Part shown: positions 11,109-20,643 of the stretch, piece by piece | Numbering within the stretch: position 1 is the stretch's first letter | Layout of the letters: every line of letters starts with the position of its first letter | Source: Sporopachydermia quercuum | Taxonomy: Eukaryota; Ascomycota; Sporopachydermiomycetes; Sporopachydermiales; Sporopachydermiaceae | Length of the DNA stretch: 64,000 bases | Direction: 5' to 3' | Assembly (NCBI GenBank): GCA_001599295.1 | Contig: BCGN01000003.1 | Coordinates: 597,148 to 661,147 of the forward strand | Position numbers and translations under genes: made by a program | The notes under the pieces: model-generated | What the model was told of the DNA's origin: nothing | The model's input: only the letters and a program-made list of their open reading frames with translations | Databases searched by the model: none

Positions 11109-13772
11109 CTATATCATTGTCCTGTTCTCTCCAGAATATGTAGAATCCTGCAATAATCCTATAGTGCTAGAATCATCTTCCTCGTATTCCTCACCGCTAG
11201 TACTGCCAAGTCTTTCCCTGACACGATCAAACATACCTTCGCCGCCTCTTATTCCAGTGTTTAAAGCTCTTCCATTGAAACCGTCTTTAATAATTCGCCA
11301 TACGTCGTTCCTCGAAAGAATTCCTACAAAATTCCCTTTATCACACATCACAACGAATCTCAATCCAAGTTTTTCAAACATACTCAATACTACTAATAAA
11401 TCCATCTCAGGGGAGACGGTTAGAACGTCTATTTCCACCCAAGATCTCATATCAAATCTTTGATTTACAGGTGAAACTGTTTCAAATGCAAAAGGATCTA
11501 CTTCTCCATCTGATAATAGAACACTAGCTGTTGGTACCAAATCAACAATTGTATCGTCCCTGTGATTGTAGAGCTCTTGAGCCAATTTCAAAGCTGCCTG
11601 CAACTGGTTTCGTGATATTAAACCAATGAATTTAGTGGCCTTAACCGATGATACTATAGGAAATGCTTCAAAATTGTTTCCTTCTAAAAGCTGCTTTAGA
11701 CTTCCTATGGTGTTTTCTCCTAAAGGATTCTGTCTGTCTATAATCTCATTAGCATTATAATTGTATATGACTACTGTTTCAGGAGCATCGGTCATTATAT
11801 CACGAGCTTTCACTTCTGGTACAATCTCTGAGGACTCAACTAAATCGTTCTTCAAGAAAGGATAATCGTTAAGCTTGATCCACGCATCATAGATACTGCC
11901 GCCGCCATCAATACTATCAGCAACCCATTTCGCTATTAGAACTGCCATCATAATAGGAAGAATGTACGTCAGTGCCCCAGTTAGTTCAAACATTATAACT
12001 ACTATGGAGGCAATCATTCTTGCAGTACCACCCAGAGTAGATGCGGCCCCTACCACAGCATAAATGCCTGGTGTTATACACGTATCGCTCTCGGCACCAG
12101 CAGGGCAGCTCCGGAATATTATAGCTCCAGGGAATGTGGCTCTCCATGATTGCATGATAGATCCAACAGCACGGCCAAAGGTAGCTCCTACAACCATAGT
12201 TGGCATTAGAACACCCGCAGGGATGTAAGTTCCAAATGAATAAGCAGTAAGAACAATACCTATGATCGTCACTTCTAGCAAAAGAACCACTAGTAATATC
12301 ACAGGTACTTTCTGACTACATAATAAATCATACGAAGCAAAGGTTGACGGTAGATAAGATGAAGTAGTAGTCGAACTGGGACCTGCCTGTTTACACTCTT
12401 GAAATAATGTAGTGACTAGAAATGAAGGTTCAAGTCTTGTGAGTAAGTTGGGATAGTTAACGAATGCTGTAATAACGGCTAGTGCTAGTAATTCAAGCAT
12501 CTGAAGTTTAGGATTCTTCCCGATGAACTGTTGTCTTTTCTTTTCGAAGAAAGTGTTAAGGCGAATAAATACTGCCCCGTAGATACCCCCGAAAACACCC
12601 AGTAGAATAAATGGAATAATCTCAACCGCATTCCAAGTCTCTTTGTAGCTGACTTCAAACAAAACTGCTTTACCAGTCCTGAAAGGATCCATTGTCTGAA
12701 GAGTGAATACAGATACCATGGCACATACAAAACTATGCCACATTGTTCTGTCGATGTAAAAGTAACAGATCTGTTCTAAAGAGAATAATACTCCACCTAT
12801 AGGAGCATTGAAAGCTACAGCTATACCTGACGCGGCCACAGCTGTTAGCAGTTGACGTTTCAATGCTTCGCTTTGCCTTATAGAAGAACAGAAAGTAGAA
12901 ACAAGATGGGCACAGCATCCAGCAACGTGGACTAATGGTCCTTCTTTTCCTACCCAGATACCAGAGCCAACTACCAATGCTAAACCTAGAGATTTCACTA
13001 CCAATGTCTTCAGACCCAGGAAGTCCTTTATAACCAATCCACCAACAATGGTTTTGATTTCTGAGATTCCAGAATGTCTAGCATACGGTGCCAATCTCAT
13101 TGACAATAAACCAGCTGTTAATACAAACAAACTAGAAAAAATTATGTATACAAAGTAGCTGGCGATAAAACTACCTACCGTGGAATCACCAGCCATAGAG
13201 TGGCCCCAAGATTGCCAATTGGAACAAGTGTCGGAGCTCTGTTCTCCCCAGCAGCAGAAATTCTTGTTAAGGTAGAATCCATTTTTGCAGTATCCTTCAC
13301 GAATATCTCCTAGCCAATGCGTAAAAATATCAATACCTGCTGCAATGATACCAATGCCTATACCTGAGCCAATTAGTACAAACCATTGTTGANCTGAATC
13401 TAGAAGCATATCTACTCTTCCCCTTAAGCCTGGTATAGCCTCCAGTCTTCTCATGCGAGCTCGTTCTTTGGCAAACTCCTGCAGCCAATCAATTGACGAT
13501 AGGTCATTGTAGTCTGTAGTGCGCGTGGTGAACTCTGGTAGTATGGAATTCCTATACCGTATAGATGAGGAAGTAGGGGTGTTAGTGTCAGACCCGATGT
13601 GCGTTTGACTCAGATCAGTTTGTGACTGTGAGTTTACTGCTGGCGGAGATATAATTGGAATTTTCTTCTGCCTTAGTTGCCAGATAACCTCTCGAGAATC
13701 TATATCAGTATTTGGTTCAATTGTCCTATTGGAAGTGAAGGCCTCGTTAACATTAGTACTGTTGCGAGACAT
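11109..13772 (-). CDS. CLC-family chloride channel/transporter with CBS domains
   Basis: Intracellular CLC protein of 887 residues, related to yeast Gef1 (779 residues), which acidifies and supplies chloride to Golgi/endosomal compartments for copper loading. The transmembrane core spans about 128-625. Signatures: GKEGP at 275-279 with the gating glutamate E277, APIGG-VLFSLEQ at 323-334, and SGISEIK at 234-240 in place of the canonical GSGIPE loop. Two CBS segments follow (about 655-720 and 770-830). The residue matching the proton glutamate of exchangers is Q334 rather than Glu. The sequence looks closer to the CLC proteins of filamentous fungi than to Gef1, so I withhold a symbol. An N at 13393 leaves residue 127 undefined. 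Start ATG at 13772 follows a Ser/Thr-rich tail without signal peptide. Confidence 0.93.
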   Translation of the reverse strand: MSRNSTNVNEAFTSNRTIEPNTDIDSREVIWQLRQKKIPIISPPAVNSQSQTDLSQTHIGSDTNTPTSSSIRYRNSILPEFTTRTTDYNDLSSIDWLQEFAKERARMRRLEAIPGLRGRVDMLLDSXQQWFVLIGSGIGIGIIAAGIDIFTHWLGDIREGYCKNGFYLNKNFCCWGEQSSDTCSNWQSWGHSMAGDSTVGSFIASYFVYIIFSSLFVLTAGLLSMRLAPYARHSGISEIKTIVGGLVIKDFLGLKTLVVKSLGLALVVGSGIWVGKEGPLVHVAGCCAHLVSTFCSSIRQSEALKRQLLTAVAASGIAVAFNAPIGGVLFSLEQICYFYIDRTMWHSFVCAMVSVFTLQTMDPFRTGKAVLFEVSYKETWNAVEIIPFILLGVFGGIYGAVFIRLNTFFEKKRQQFIGKNPKLQMLELLALAVITAFVNYPNLLTRLEPSFLVTTLFQECKQAGPSSTTTSSYLPSTFASYDLLCSQKVPVILLVVLLLEVTIIGIVLTAYSFGTYIPAGVLMPTMVVGATFGRAVGSIMQSWRATFPGAIIFRSCPAGAESDTCITPGIYAVVGAASTLGGTARMIASIVVIMFELTGALTYILPIMMAVLIAKWVADSIDGGGSIYDAWIKLNDYPFLKNDLVESSEIVPEVKARDIMTDAPETVVIYNYNANEIIDRQNPLGENTIGSLKQLLEGNNFEAFPIVSSVKATKFIGLISRNQLQAALKLAQELYNHRDDTIVDLVPTASVLLSDGEVDPFAFETVSPVNQRFDMRSWVEIDVLTVSPEMDLLVVLSMFEKLGLRFVVMCDKGNFVGILSRNDVWRIIKDGFNGRALNTGIRGGEGMFDRVRERLGSTSGEEYEEDDSSTIGLLQDSTYSGENRTMI

Positions 13773-14168
13773 CTCAGGCTCAACTAGACTGATGCGTAAG
13801 TTTGATGGTGACTAAATGCATCTAAGCTTTGTCTAACTGATCAATTATCTCAGTGAGTGCAAATAAATTTGTGACGATACTGCTAGGCTTATGCAATGTT
13901 CTTCTCATGAAATCGTATAGTATTTAGAATATATCATGTTGTATTTGTCAGATACCCTTTTCAGTTACTAATACCTGGCAAGAACAAATTAATGTTTGAG
14001 ATGAAGTGTTGATAAATTGCGGATATTATGATTTAGTCTATCGGAAACTATGTGATGGCTAATGTTGCATAATCTCCGAACCTAATTTTGGAAACTATAT
14101 TTTTCTGTATGATTTGTGTCAGTGCATTGATTCGTTTGTACATAAATTTTCCCTTCTATTTCAAATGG

Positions 14169-14196
14169 AAAAAAAAAAAAAAAAAAAAAAAAAAAA
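14169..14196. repeat. poly-A homopolymer, 28 nt
   Basis: Twenty-eight consecutive A residues in the divergent promoter between the CLC gene and GLE2. Poly(dA:dT) tracts of this kind exclude nucleosomes in yeast promoters. Confidence 0.9.
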
Positions 14197-14367
14197 GAAA
14201 ACCAGCATTCGCGGGAGTAGCATAGTATTTTATGTTGATCATCATCGTTCAGCTCACCAATAGAAAGACGCTGAATTGTTCAGAAAGAGTGGTGTGTTTT
14301 ACAGTGGTAGAATTGAATTTGGTGTGAAGAATTGATTGGAGGAAGTTGTGCACAGTTTTGGCAATTG

Positions 14368-14375
14368 TATATAAA
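14368..14375 (+). promoter_or_regulatory. TATA box of GLE2
   Basis: TATATAAA, matching the yeast TATAWAWR consensus, 82 nt upstream of the GLE2 ATG and downstream of the poly-A tract. Confidence 0.5.
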
Positions 14376-14457
14376 CAAAGTCAACAGCACCCCATTAATC
14401 AGATCAACAAGTTACTTTTGGATCTACCTTTGTTAAATCAAACAGGTTTTTATAGTG

Positions 14458-15495
14458 ATGTCAACGGAAGGAGATATAAGTGGAGATATCACGCTGGTGA
14501 ATCCTCCTAGCTATGGAATCTCATCTATTGCTTTCTCCAAGGCCCAATATGATCACATTGCAGTTGCTTCGTGGGATAAAACTAATCGAATATATGAGAT
14601 AACACCACAAGGAACATCTAATGAATTGATGAAATATGAACACAGCGCTCCAGTTCTTACTACGCATTGGAAATCTGATGGTCAACAAGTTGTCACGGGA
14701 TGTGCTGATGGTACAGGCCGTGTTCTTGATCTGGCGTCAAATCAATTTTCAGATATACTAAGACATGATGGAGGAATCAAATGTGCTCGTTATTTAAGTC
14801 ATGGTAACTTTCAACATGTGGTAGTAACTGCTGGTTGGGATAAAAAAATGAAATATTGGGATATGCGTCAAGGATCAAGCATTGCTACAATTGATCTCCC
14901 TGACAGAGCCTATTCTCTGGACTCAGTAAACGGATTATTGGTAGTAGCCACAGCAGAGAAGCATATTTGCGTGGTTAAACTTGATAATGATCCAAGCAAG
15001 TTTTTCAAGAAAACGACATCACCTCTAAAATGGCAAACCAGAGTTGTGACATGTTATCCTAGTGCTGATGGGTATGCTATTGGAAGTATCGAAGGTAGAT
15101 GTGCAATTCAATATGTTGAAGATGATCAGCAAAGTCGATTTGGATTCAGTTTCAAGTGCCATCGTCAACCAAACAGCTCTAACAGGAGTGAAGTGTTTGT
15201 TTACTCTGTGAATGCCATTTCTTTCCATCCTACATATCACACATTCTCAACTGCTGGAAGTGATGGTCATTTTCAGTTTTGGGATAAGAATTATCGACAT
15301 CGTCTACGTGGATTTCCCAACGTTGGTAATACAATCTCGGCCACTGATTTTAATCATAATGGTAATTTATTTGCATATGCCGTCTCTTATGATTGGAGTA
15401 AAGGATATCAATATAATACCAGAGACTTACCGAACATTGTCAAGGTTCATGCTTTGAAAGAAGATGATGCTAAACCAAGGCCAAAGAAACGATAA
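14458..15495 (+). CDS. GLE2: mRNA export factor Gle2/Rae1 (WD40)
   Basis: Nuclear pore-associated beta-propeller that binds the GLEBS motif of the Nup116/Nup98 family and supports poly(A) RNA export. The ATG at 14458 gives 345 residues; the codon before it is GTG and is not a eukaryotic start. WD repeats cover the whole protein: ISSIAFS and ASWDKTNRIYEI (repeat 1), VVTGCADGTGRVLDL (2), VVTAGWDKKMKYWDMRQG (3), and near the end the Rae1 hallmarks YAIGSIEGRCAIQYV, FKCHR and FSTAGSDGHFQFWDK. The C-terminus is basic (KPRPKKR). The length is close to that of the family. A TATA box lies at 14368-14375. It converges with the CCDC124-family gene, with only 138 bp between stop codons. Confidence 0.95.
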   Translation: MSTEGDISGDITLVNPPSYGISSIAFSKAQYDHIAVASWDKTNRIYEITPQGTSNELMKYEHSAPVLTTHWKSDGQQVVTGCADGTGRVLDLASNQFSDILRHDGGIKCARYLSHGNFQHVVVTAGWDKKMKYWDMRQGSSIATIDLPDRAYSLDSVNGLLVVATAEKHICVVKLDNDPSKFFKKTTSPLKWQTRVVTCYPSADGYAIGSIEGRCAIQYVEDDQQSRFGFSFKCHRQPNSSNRSEVFVYSVNAISFHPTYHTFSTAGSDGHFQFWDKNYRHRLRGFPNVGNTISATDFNHNGNLFAYAVSYDWSKGYQYNTRDLPNIVKVHALKEDDAKPRPKKR

Positions 15496-15633
15496 GTTAC
15501 TAAAACACTCATATTGGTTACTCACCATCATTTGTAATTGTATACTACAAGAAGTAAAATATACATTATGTGATTAACGTATCTGTATTATGTGAGTTAA
15601 GGTAAATCATAATTAAAAAAAAGTTGTTAAAAA

Positions 15634-16405
15634 CTAGAATTTATCATGTTTGGCCAATCTCTTCTCAGTAGCCTTCTTCATTTCGTATTTAGTACTCTCA
15701 ACAGTATCCCTAGAAGCATTATAAGCAACATTTACCTGGTTGAAAGGGTTTTCTGGTGACTTTTCGAACTCTTTTCGAAGAAGCTCCTTCATTTGATGTA
15801 AACGTAGGCCAGGGTGTTCTTCCTTGACTTCAGGTAATCTACGTTCTTCATAGGCAGCATAAGCAGCTTTGAATCTTCTTTCTGGATGTCTATCCAAATC
15901 CTTGTTGCTCTTGCTTGCACCAACAAGATCCAATGCATCTAAGGCATCATCAATACCAGTAACATCAAGATCACTATCGCGAGAGAAACCACTCAGAGCC
16001 GAATCTAGCTTATTAGCTCTTTTAGCAGCTTGTTTCTCGGCACCTCTCTTAGGCTTCAATTGTTTCAATTCTTCTTCTTCCTGTTTCAAAAGAGCCTCTT
16101 TTTCTGCTTTCTTACGGGCTTGTTCGGCTCTCTTTTCTTCCTCTACTTGTTTCTTCTTATTGGCCTTGGCACCCTGTGACCATTCTGCTTCTTCGGCTGC
16201 TTCTAATTGAGCATTTGCTTCCTGAGCCTTCTTGTTCGCACTTTCAGCTTTTCTGGCTCTTCCTGCTTCCTATGTGAAAAGTTAGTTGGGATGTCAAGAC
16301 TATTTGCTGACATATTTATCCATCTAGTATACTCTTAATGATACATTAGATAGGTCACCTTATACATACCTTCTTGGAGTTCTCACCCTTGTTCGTTTTA
16401 CCCAT
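15634..16405 (-). CDS. CCDC124/Oxs1-family ribosome-associated coiled-coil protein (spliced)
   Basis: Homologue of human CCDC124 and fission yeast Oxs1, a family that binds idle ribosomes (yeast Lso2 is a shorter relative). Exon 1 is 16405-16370 (12 codons from ATG, including KGENSKK), the intron is 16369-16270 (GTATGT donor, AACTAAC branch), and exon 2 is 16269-15634, ending in TAG. The product is 223 residues. The N-terminal GEN-SK motif continues across the junction into a long Lys/Glu/Ala-rich coiled coil (about 15-90). The C-terminal half carries the family core DRHPERRFKAAY, LRLHQMKELLRKE, SPENPFNQ. The frame is open upstream of the first ATG in exon 2, and the exon 1 peptide matches the family start, so the spliced model is preferred. 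Confidence 0.92.
16270..16369 (-). other. intron of the CCDC124-family gene
   Basis: 100-nt phase-0 intron on the minus strand. The donor is GTATGT, the branch motif AACTAAC lies at 16287-16281, and the acceptor TAG ends 11 nt later. Confidence 0.9.
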
Positions 16406-17737
16406 TATTATGTTTTTTCCAATTCAATGTTTTGTTGCGTCTGTTGTTATAATACTATATAATTATAACGTTTATGGCTAGATTTATCATAGAGTACAAT
16501 ATTCAATATTGAATCATTCAAAGTAAAGACATCTCACAAGGTTAATGATGGCAATTGACAGTACTGTGTTCAATATAAACCACTGATAGGGGTACAAAGG
16601 TCTTCTGTGTATGACTCGAAGTGGGATCCAGTTCAATGTCACGAGGAGATGAACTTTGTCGGGACAAGAAATGGAGTGATGATATCAAAATTTTCCAGTT
16701 AGCAAATGTAGAGTTTTATGAGTTGATACATATATATATTATTATTATTATTATTATTATTTAGAAAGGAGAAATCAATTATTATATATTGCGAATGAGT
16801 CGATAGTTAACTTCAAATATGATCTAGCATCCAATATGTCTCTCTTATAAGAGTGAAAAGGATAACAAAAATTCAACAGTGCATATGAATCGGTAGTTGC
16901 AGGGATCATGATCGATACATTTGCGGATATTCAGGAATATAATATGTAATAACATATCATACCTATTCAATGTACTAGTTTCTTTCAAATCAAATAATTT
17001 ATTTCTACTTTCTATCAGTTTGGAAATGGTAATTTTTGATGGCATACAGTTTCGCAACCTCCAAATTGCTACGATCGATGTCCATTCTTGTTTCTCCATC
17101 ACCGGCATATGCAACTCAAAATCAATACCTTAATATGCTTTGTTTTACTTCCTCTATAGCTATCAGGATTTTATTGTAATAAAACATTCCCATCATCACC
17201 ATTCTATATAATAATAATTTTTAGTCCTCTTTGTTGTTATCTCATAGCTAATAATGTCTAAACAACTTCTCAAGCCTATCTCGTTAGGTTTCGACGGACT
17301 AGGGAGCAATACATTTCAATACCAAAATCCTCTCCGCTATTGTCAAATCGGAGACCCGATGTCGGAAATATTAATGCAGCCTAACATACCTCTCATTGCT
17401 AACGAACCTCATTGATAAATAACATAAACGTAAGAACAAAGGTTATAATTATATATCCAAGAGATATTCTTTATTATATGCTTCTTTATGAGAGGTATTA
17501 GATCAATTAATAAATATAATGCCTTCAGTACTTTTACTGTTGGAAACAGGGGATTGAGTTTATTTAAAAAGCAGCTTAAGACAGAAAAAAAAAGAACTGA
17601 ACTTAGATACCCACGCATTAGCTAGAACTACCATCATTGCATTATTATCAATTCTAGGTGCTACAACCAACATATACAACACTTAAGTAATAACTGACTA
17701 TTTTTTGTTACTACAAATTGTTTTTTGTACCTCTAAT
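16406..17737. other. divergent intergenic region CCDC124 gene / PEP12
   Basis: Contains an (ATT)8 microsatellite at 16738-16761. A 53-codon plus-strand frame at 17254-17415 is more GC-rich than its surroundings but matches nothing I know, so it is not called as a gene. Overlapping frames on both strands around 16845-17133 look like chance. Confidence 0.5.
16738..16761. repeat. (ATT)8 microsatellite
   Basis: Eight ATT units directly after a short TA repeat, in the divergent intergenic region upstream of the CCDC124-family gene. Confidence 0.9.
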
Positions 17738-18637
17738 ATGTTTTCACAGGCTCAACAACGGCAAAATATATCATCAGAAGCTGACTTCGCTGCCTTAGCA
17801 GATGAAGTCTCAGAATCGTTATACGACCTAGGCCACGATATTTCTCATACAAATAAATTACAGTCTTTACTAGGTACCAAGAGAGATAATGCTCAACTAA
17901 GAAAGTCCTTGAGAACAAAAATTAAGGATATAGAAGGAAATTTCACCACAGTCTCTCAGCAAGTATCAGAGCTCACCAACTGGGTCAGGACATTAGGGCG
18001 AAGTAGCTTTTCATCACATGGTTCATCAGATTCACCAGGTTCAGCGAATAATTACACACAATTCAGATTTACTGAGCAGAAACTAAAGAAGGAACTTGAA
18101 AGTCTTACTAATCAATTTCATTCTTTACAAAGACTTTGCACTGAAAAGACAGCTTCAATATTAATAGCATCTCAAAACTCGGCACCAGTTTCTAATCCTG
18201 TAGATGGATCATTGCCGACAGAAGAACTGGACAATTCAGGAAATGTTCATTACAACGATGCAGCCGAAACAACACCTTTGATTGATGGAAAGAAACAAGA
18301 ACAGCAATTATATACGGAACCTCATCTAGAGCAGTCAGAGGTAGATTTCCATCAAGCCATTGCTGAAGAAAGAGAGACTGAAATCCAGGATTTACATCAA
18401 GGAGTACAGGAAATCAATGCAATTTTTAAAGATCTTGGGGTGTTTGTTCATCAACAAGGTAATTTATTAGATACAGTGGAAGATAATATAGGTAATATAG
18501 CTGCATCTACACAGAATGCTTCAGCAGAGCTGGTGAAAGCTGACAATACTCTAAAGAAGAAAAGGAAATGTGCTCTTATCGCATTGGTTGTTTTGGTGGT
18601 GATTGTTTTAATTATNTTACTGATTCTTCTCAGTTGA
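17738..18637 (+). CDS. PEP12: endosomal/vacuolar syntaxin (Qa-SNARE), Pep12/Vam3 type
   Basis: Qa-SNARE for fusion at the late endosome or vacuole. The first ATG in frame is at 17738; the frame upstream has no ATG. The 299-residue product has an N-terminal Habc bundle (about 14-140, with LGTKRDNAQLR typical of fungal Pep12-like proteins), a linker, a SNARE motif (about 205-270) with the zero-layer glutamine at Q240 in VHQQGNLLD, a short basic stretch KKKRK, and a C-terminal membrane anchor (about 278-298). The linker holds ETTPLI at 177-182, an acidic dileucine signal of the type that sends Vam3 through the AP-3 route. A TTTTCACAG sequence just after the ATG resembles a splice acceptor, but no matching upstream exon is visible. 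One N (18616) falls in the anchor. It converges with the asparagine synthetase gene. Pep12 versus Vam3 is undecided. Confidence 0.88.
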   Translation: MFSQAQQRQNISSEADFAALADEVSESLYDLGHDISHTNKLQSLLGTKRDNAQLRKSLRTKIKDIEGNFTTVSQQVSELTNWVRTLGRSSFSSHGSSDSPGSANNYTQFRFTEQKLKKELESLTNQFHSLQRLCTEKTASILIASQNSAPVSNPVDGSLPTEELDNSGNVHYNDAAETTPLIDGKKQEQQLYTEPHLEQSEVDFHQAIAEERETEIQDLHQGVQEINAIFKDLGVFVHQQGNLLDTVEDNIGNIAASTQNASAELVKADNTLKKKRKCALIALVVLVVIVLIXLLILLS

Positions 18638-18918
18638 TGGTAATTAACTGGCTTCCAACCGAACTAACTGTATAATAATGAGATGCCATGTATCGCCAAC
18701 AGAAGAAATAGATTTCCATTTACNCAGCATTTATTCACAATAGACTTTACAGCAATGTCTTACGAGTACATACAAAACAAGCCTTTGATTGATGAAATAT
18801 GGATATAAACAGTTAATTGTTTCTTCAGAAAATTAGGTCTAATATCATATGCTGATATGTATAACTAATAATAACAAGAATAATTAAATACGAAGATCTA
18901 TTAAACAATCTGAGAAAT

Positions 18919-20643
18919 CTAATTCTTATCTTCAACAACATCAACATGAGCTTCATGAGCCTTCACGAACCGTCCAGAAGGATCAGAATGACAACCCCAA
19001 TCAGCTTTGGGAATCCATCTCATGACAGTAGAAGCAGCAGCTTTTTGAGGGAATAGTTCATCGAACTTCAATCTGTAGAAATAAGCTTCCTTCGTAGGTG
19101 GAATATCATCTCCCCATTCATGCTTGGGGTTCGCCATTTGTTCATCTGTAATAACTTTTTCGGCAGTATCTTTCAAACAGTCAATCCATGAATAACCAAC
19201 ACCATCAGAGAACTGTTCCTTTTGTCTCCATAAGATATCATCAGGTAAGTAAGGCTTTTCATTAGGTTCATCCTTAGTATCAAAAGCCTTACGAAGGATG
19301 TACTTCTCGATTCTTTCCTTAGTGATCATCTTTTCTTTAGGATCAATGTTCATTGTCACCTCCAGAAAGTTCTTATCCAAGAATGGGACACGAGCTTCTA
19401 ATCCCCAGGCCATAGTTGATTTGTTGGCTCTTAAACAATCAGATAAGTGTAAGTTCTTTACTCTCTTAACAGATTCTTCATGGAACTCTTCCTTAGAGGG
19501 AGCAGCACCAAAGTACAAATAACCACCAAATATTTCATCAGAACCTTCTCCTGACAACACCATCTTAACACCTTGAGCTTTAATCTTTCTGGATAAAAGA
19601 TACATAGGAGTAGAAGCCCTGATAGTAGTAACATCAAATGTCTCTAAGTGATAAATAACATCACTGAGAGCATCTAAACCTTCTTGTAAAGTGAATGTAT
19701 GCTCGTGATGAATAGTACCAATAAACTTGGCAACCTTTCTGGCAGCGATTAAATCAGGAGCACCTGGAAGACCAACTGCAAAAGAGTGTAATTTGTTCCA
19801 ACCTCCAGAGTTTAATTTACCGCTTTCATCAATACCTGTAAGATGATGAGTCATATCTAATTCACTGTCAGCTGAAAGAACAGCCTTAGAAGTTTCTCTG
19901 GCAGCTATTGATGCAATCAAAGATGAATCTAAACCGCCTGATAGCAGAACACCATATGGAACTTCAGTCATAAGTCTCTTTCTAACAGCAGTTTCTAGAG
20001 TGCTTCTAATGAGCCTATAGTCACAAGGATTGGTTGGGATTTTTTCACCATCCCACCAAGAAGGCTTGAAATATCGTTCAATCTTATCGGTCTCAGAATC
20101 GTAAACATGTCCTGGAGGAAAAGCAATTATTTCATCACAATCATCAACCAAACATTTGAGTTCAGAAGCAAACCAAACACTTCCTGGCTTGGTAGAGGAT
20201 CTACCCATATATAGAGTGGTGATACCGATAGGATCTCTGGCTGCGATGATTCTGTTCTTCTTAACGTCAAAAAGAACAAAAGCAAACATACCATCAAGCT
20301 TGTTGGGAGTATCTAATCCATACTTTTCGTATAGAGGAATAATAGGTTCACAATCAGATAATGATTTGAACTTGTAATCCTTCAATTCGTGTCTTAACAG
20401 GACATGGTTATAAATTTCACCATTGACTGCGAGAATGATGCTTTCATCCTCGTTAGTAATGGGTTGAGCACCAGAGTCTAAACCAACAATGGCAAGTCTT
20501 TCGTGGCAAAAAATAGAATCATTCTTGATAATATTTCCACTCCAATCAGGACCACGATGTCTGATTCTCTTCGATAGCTTTAAGGCATGGTTTTTGTATG
20601 CCTTCACATCAGGAATGTTGTAAGCAGTGAAAATTCCACACAT
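18919..20643 (-). CDS. ASN1: asparagine synthetase, glutamine-hydrolysing
   Basis: Cytosolic class II amidotransferase that makes asparagine from aspartate, ATP and glutamine. The 574-residue product begins MCGIF, so Cys2 becomes the N-terminal nucleophile of the glutaminase domain (about 1-205) after removal of Met; RHRGPD, NGEIYNH and the DG motif follow. The synthetase domain carries the ATP pyrophosphatase loop SGGLDSS at 235-241 and SGEGSDE further on. The length matches yeast Asn1/Asn2 (572). The single gene seen here cannot be assigned to Asn1 or Asn2. I see no TGACTC Gcn4 site in the first 500 bp upstream. Confidence 0.96.
   Translation of the reverse strand: MCGIFTAYNIPDVKAYKNHALKLSKRIRHRGPDWSGNIIKNDSIFCHERLAIVGLDSGAQPITNEDESIILAVNGEIYNHVLLRHELKDYKFKSLSDCEPIIPLYEKYGLDTPNKLDGMFAFVLFDVKKNRIIAARDPIGITTLYMGRSSTKPGSVWFASELKCLVDDCDEIIAFPPGHVYDSETDKIERYFKPSWWDGEKIPTNPCDYRLIRSTLETAVRKRLMTEVPYGVLLSGGLDSSLIASIAARETSKAVLSADSELDMTHHLTGIDESGKLNSGGWNKLHSFAVGLPGAPDLIAARKVAKFIGTIHHEHTFTLQEGLDALSDVIYHLETFDVTTIRASTPMYLLSRKIKAQGVKMVLSGEGSDEIFGGYLYFGAAPSKEEFHEESVKRVKNLHLSDCLRANKSTMAWGLEARVPFLDKNFLEVTMNIDPKEKMITKERIEKYILRKAFDTKDEPNEKPYLPDDILWRQKEQFSDGVGYSWIDCLKDTAEKVITDEQMANPKHEWGDDIPPTKEAYFYRLKFDELFPQKAAASTVMRWIPKADWGCHSDPSGRFVKAHEAHVDVVEDKN

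Larger units (their letters stand above)
13773..14457. other. divergent promoter region CLC gene / GLE2
   Basis: Contains a 28-nt poly-A tract (14169-14196) and a consensus TATA box for GLE2 (14368-14375). No gene seen. Confidence 0.6.

Noticed and set aside
16845-17133. Opposed short frames on both strands
   Set aside because: Neither resembles a known protein; a possible GTATGA donor on the minus strand has no convincing acceptor.
17254-17415. 53-codon plus-strand frame, more GC-rich than its surroundings
   Set aside because: No recognisable similarity, no splice partner and no further support; only noted as a possible small gene.
17700-17757. Splice acceptor-like TTTTCACAG just after the PEP12 ATG
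   Set aside because: No upstream exon with an ATG and a standard donor was found, and the unspliced start is sufficient.
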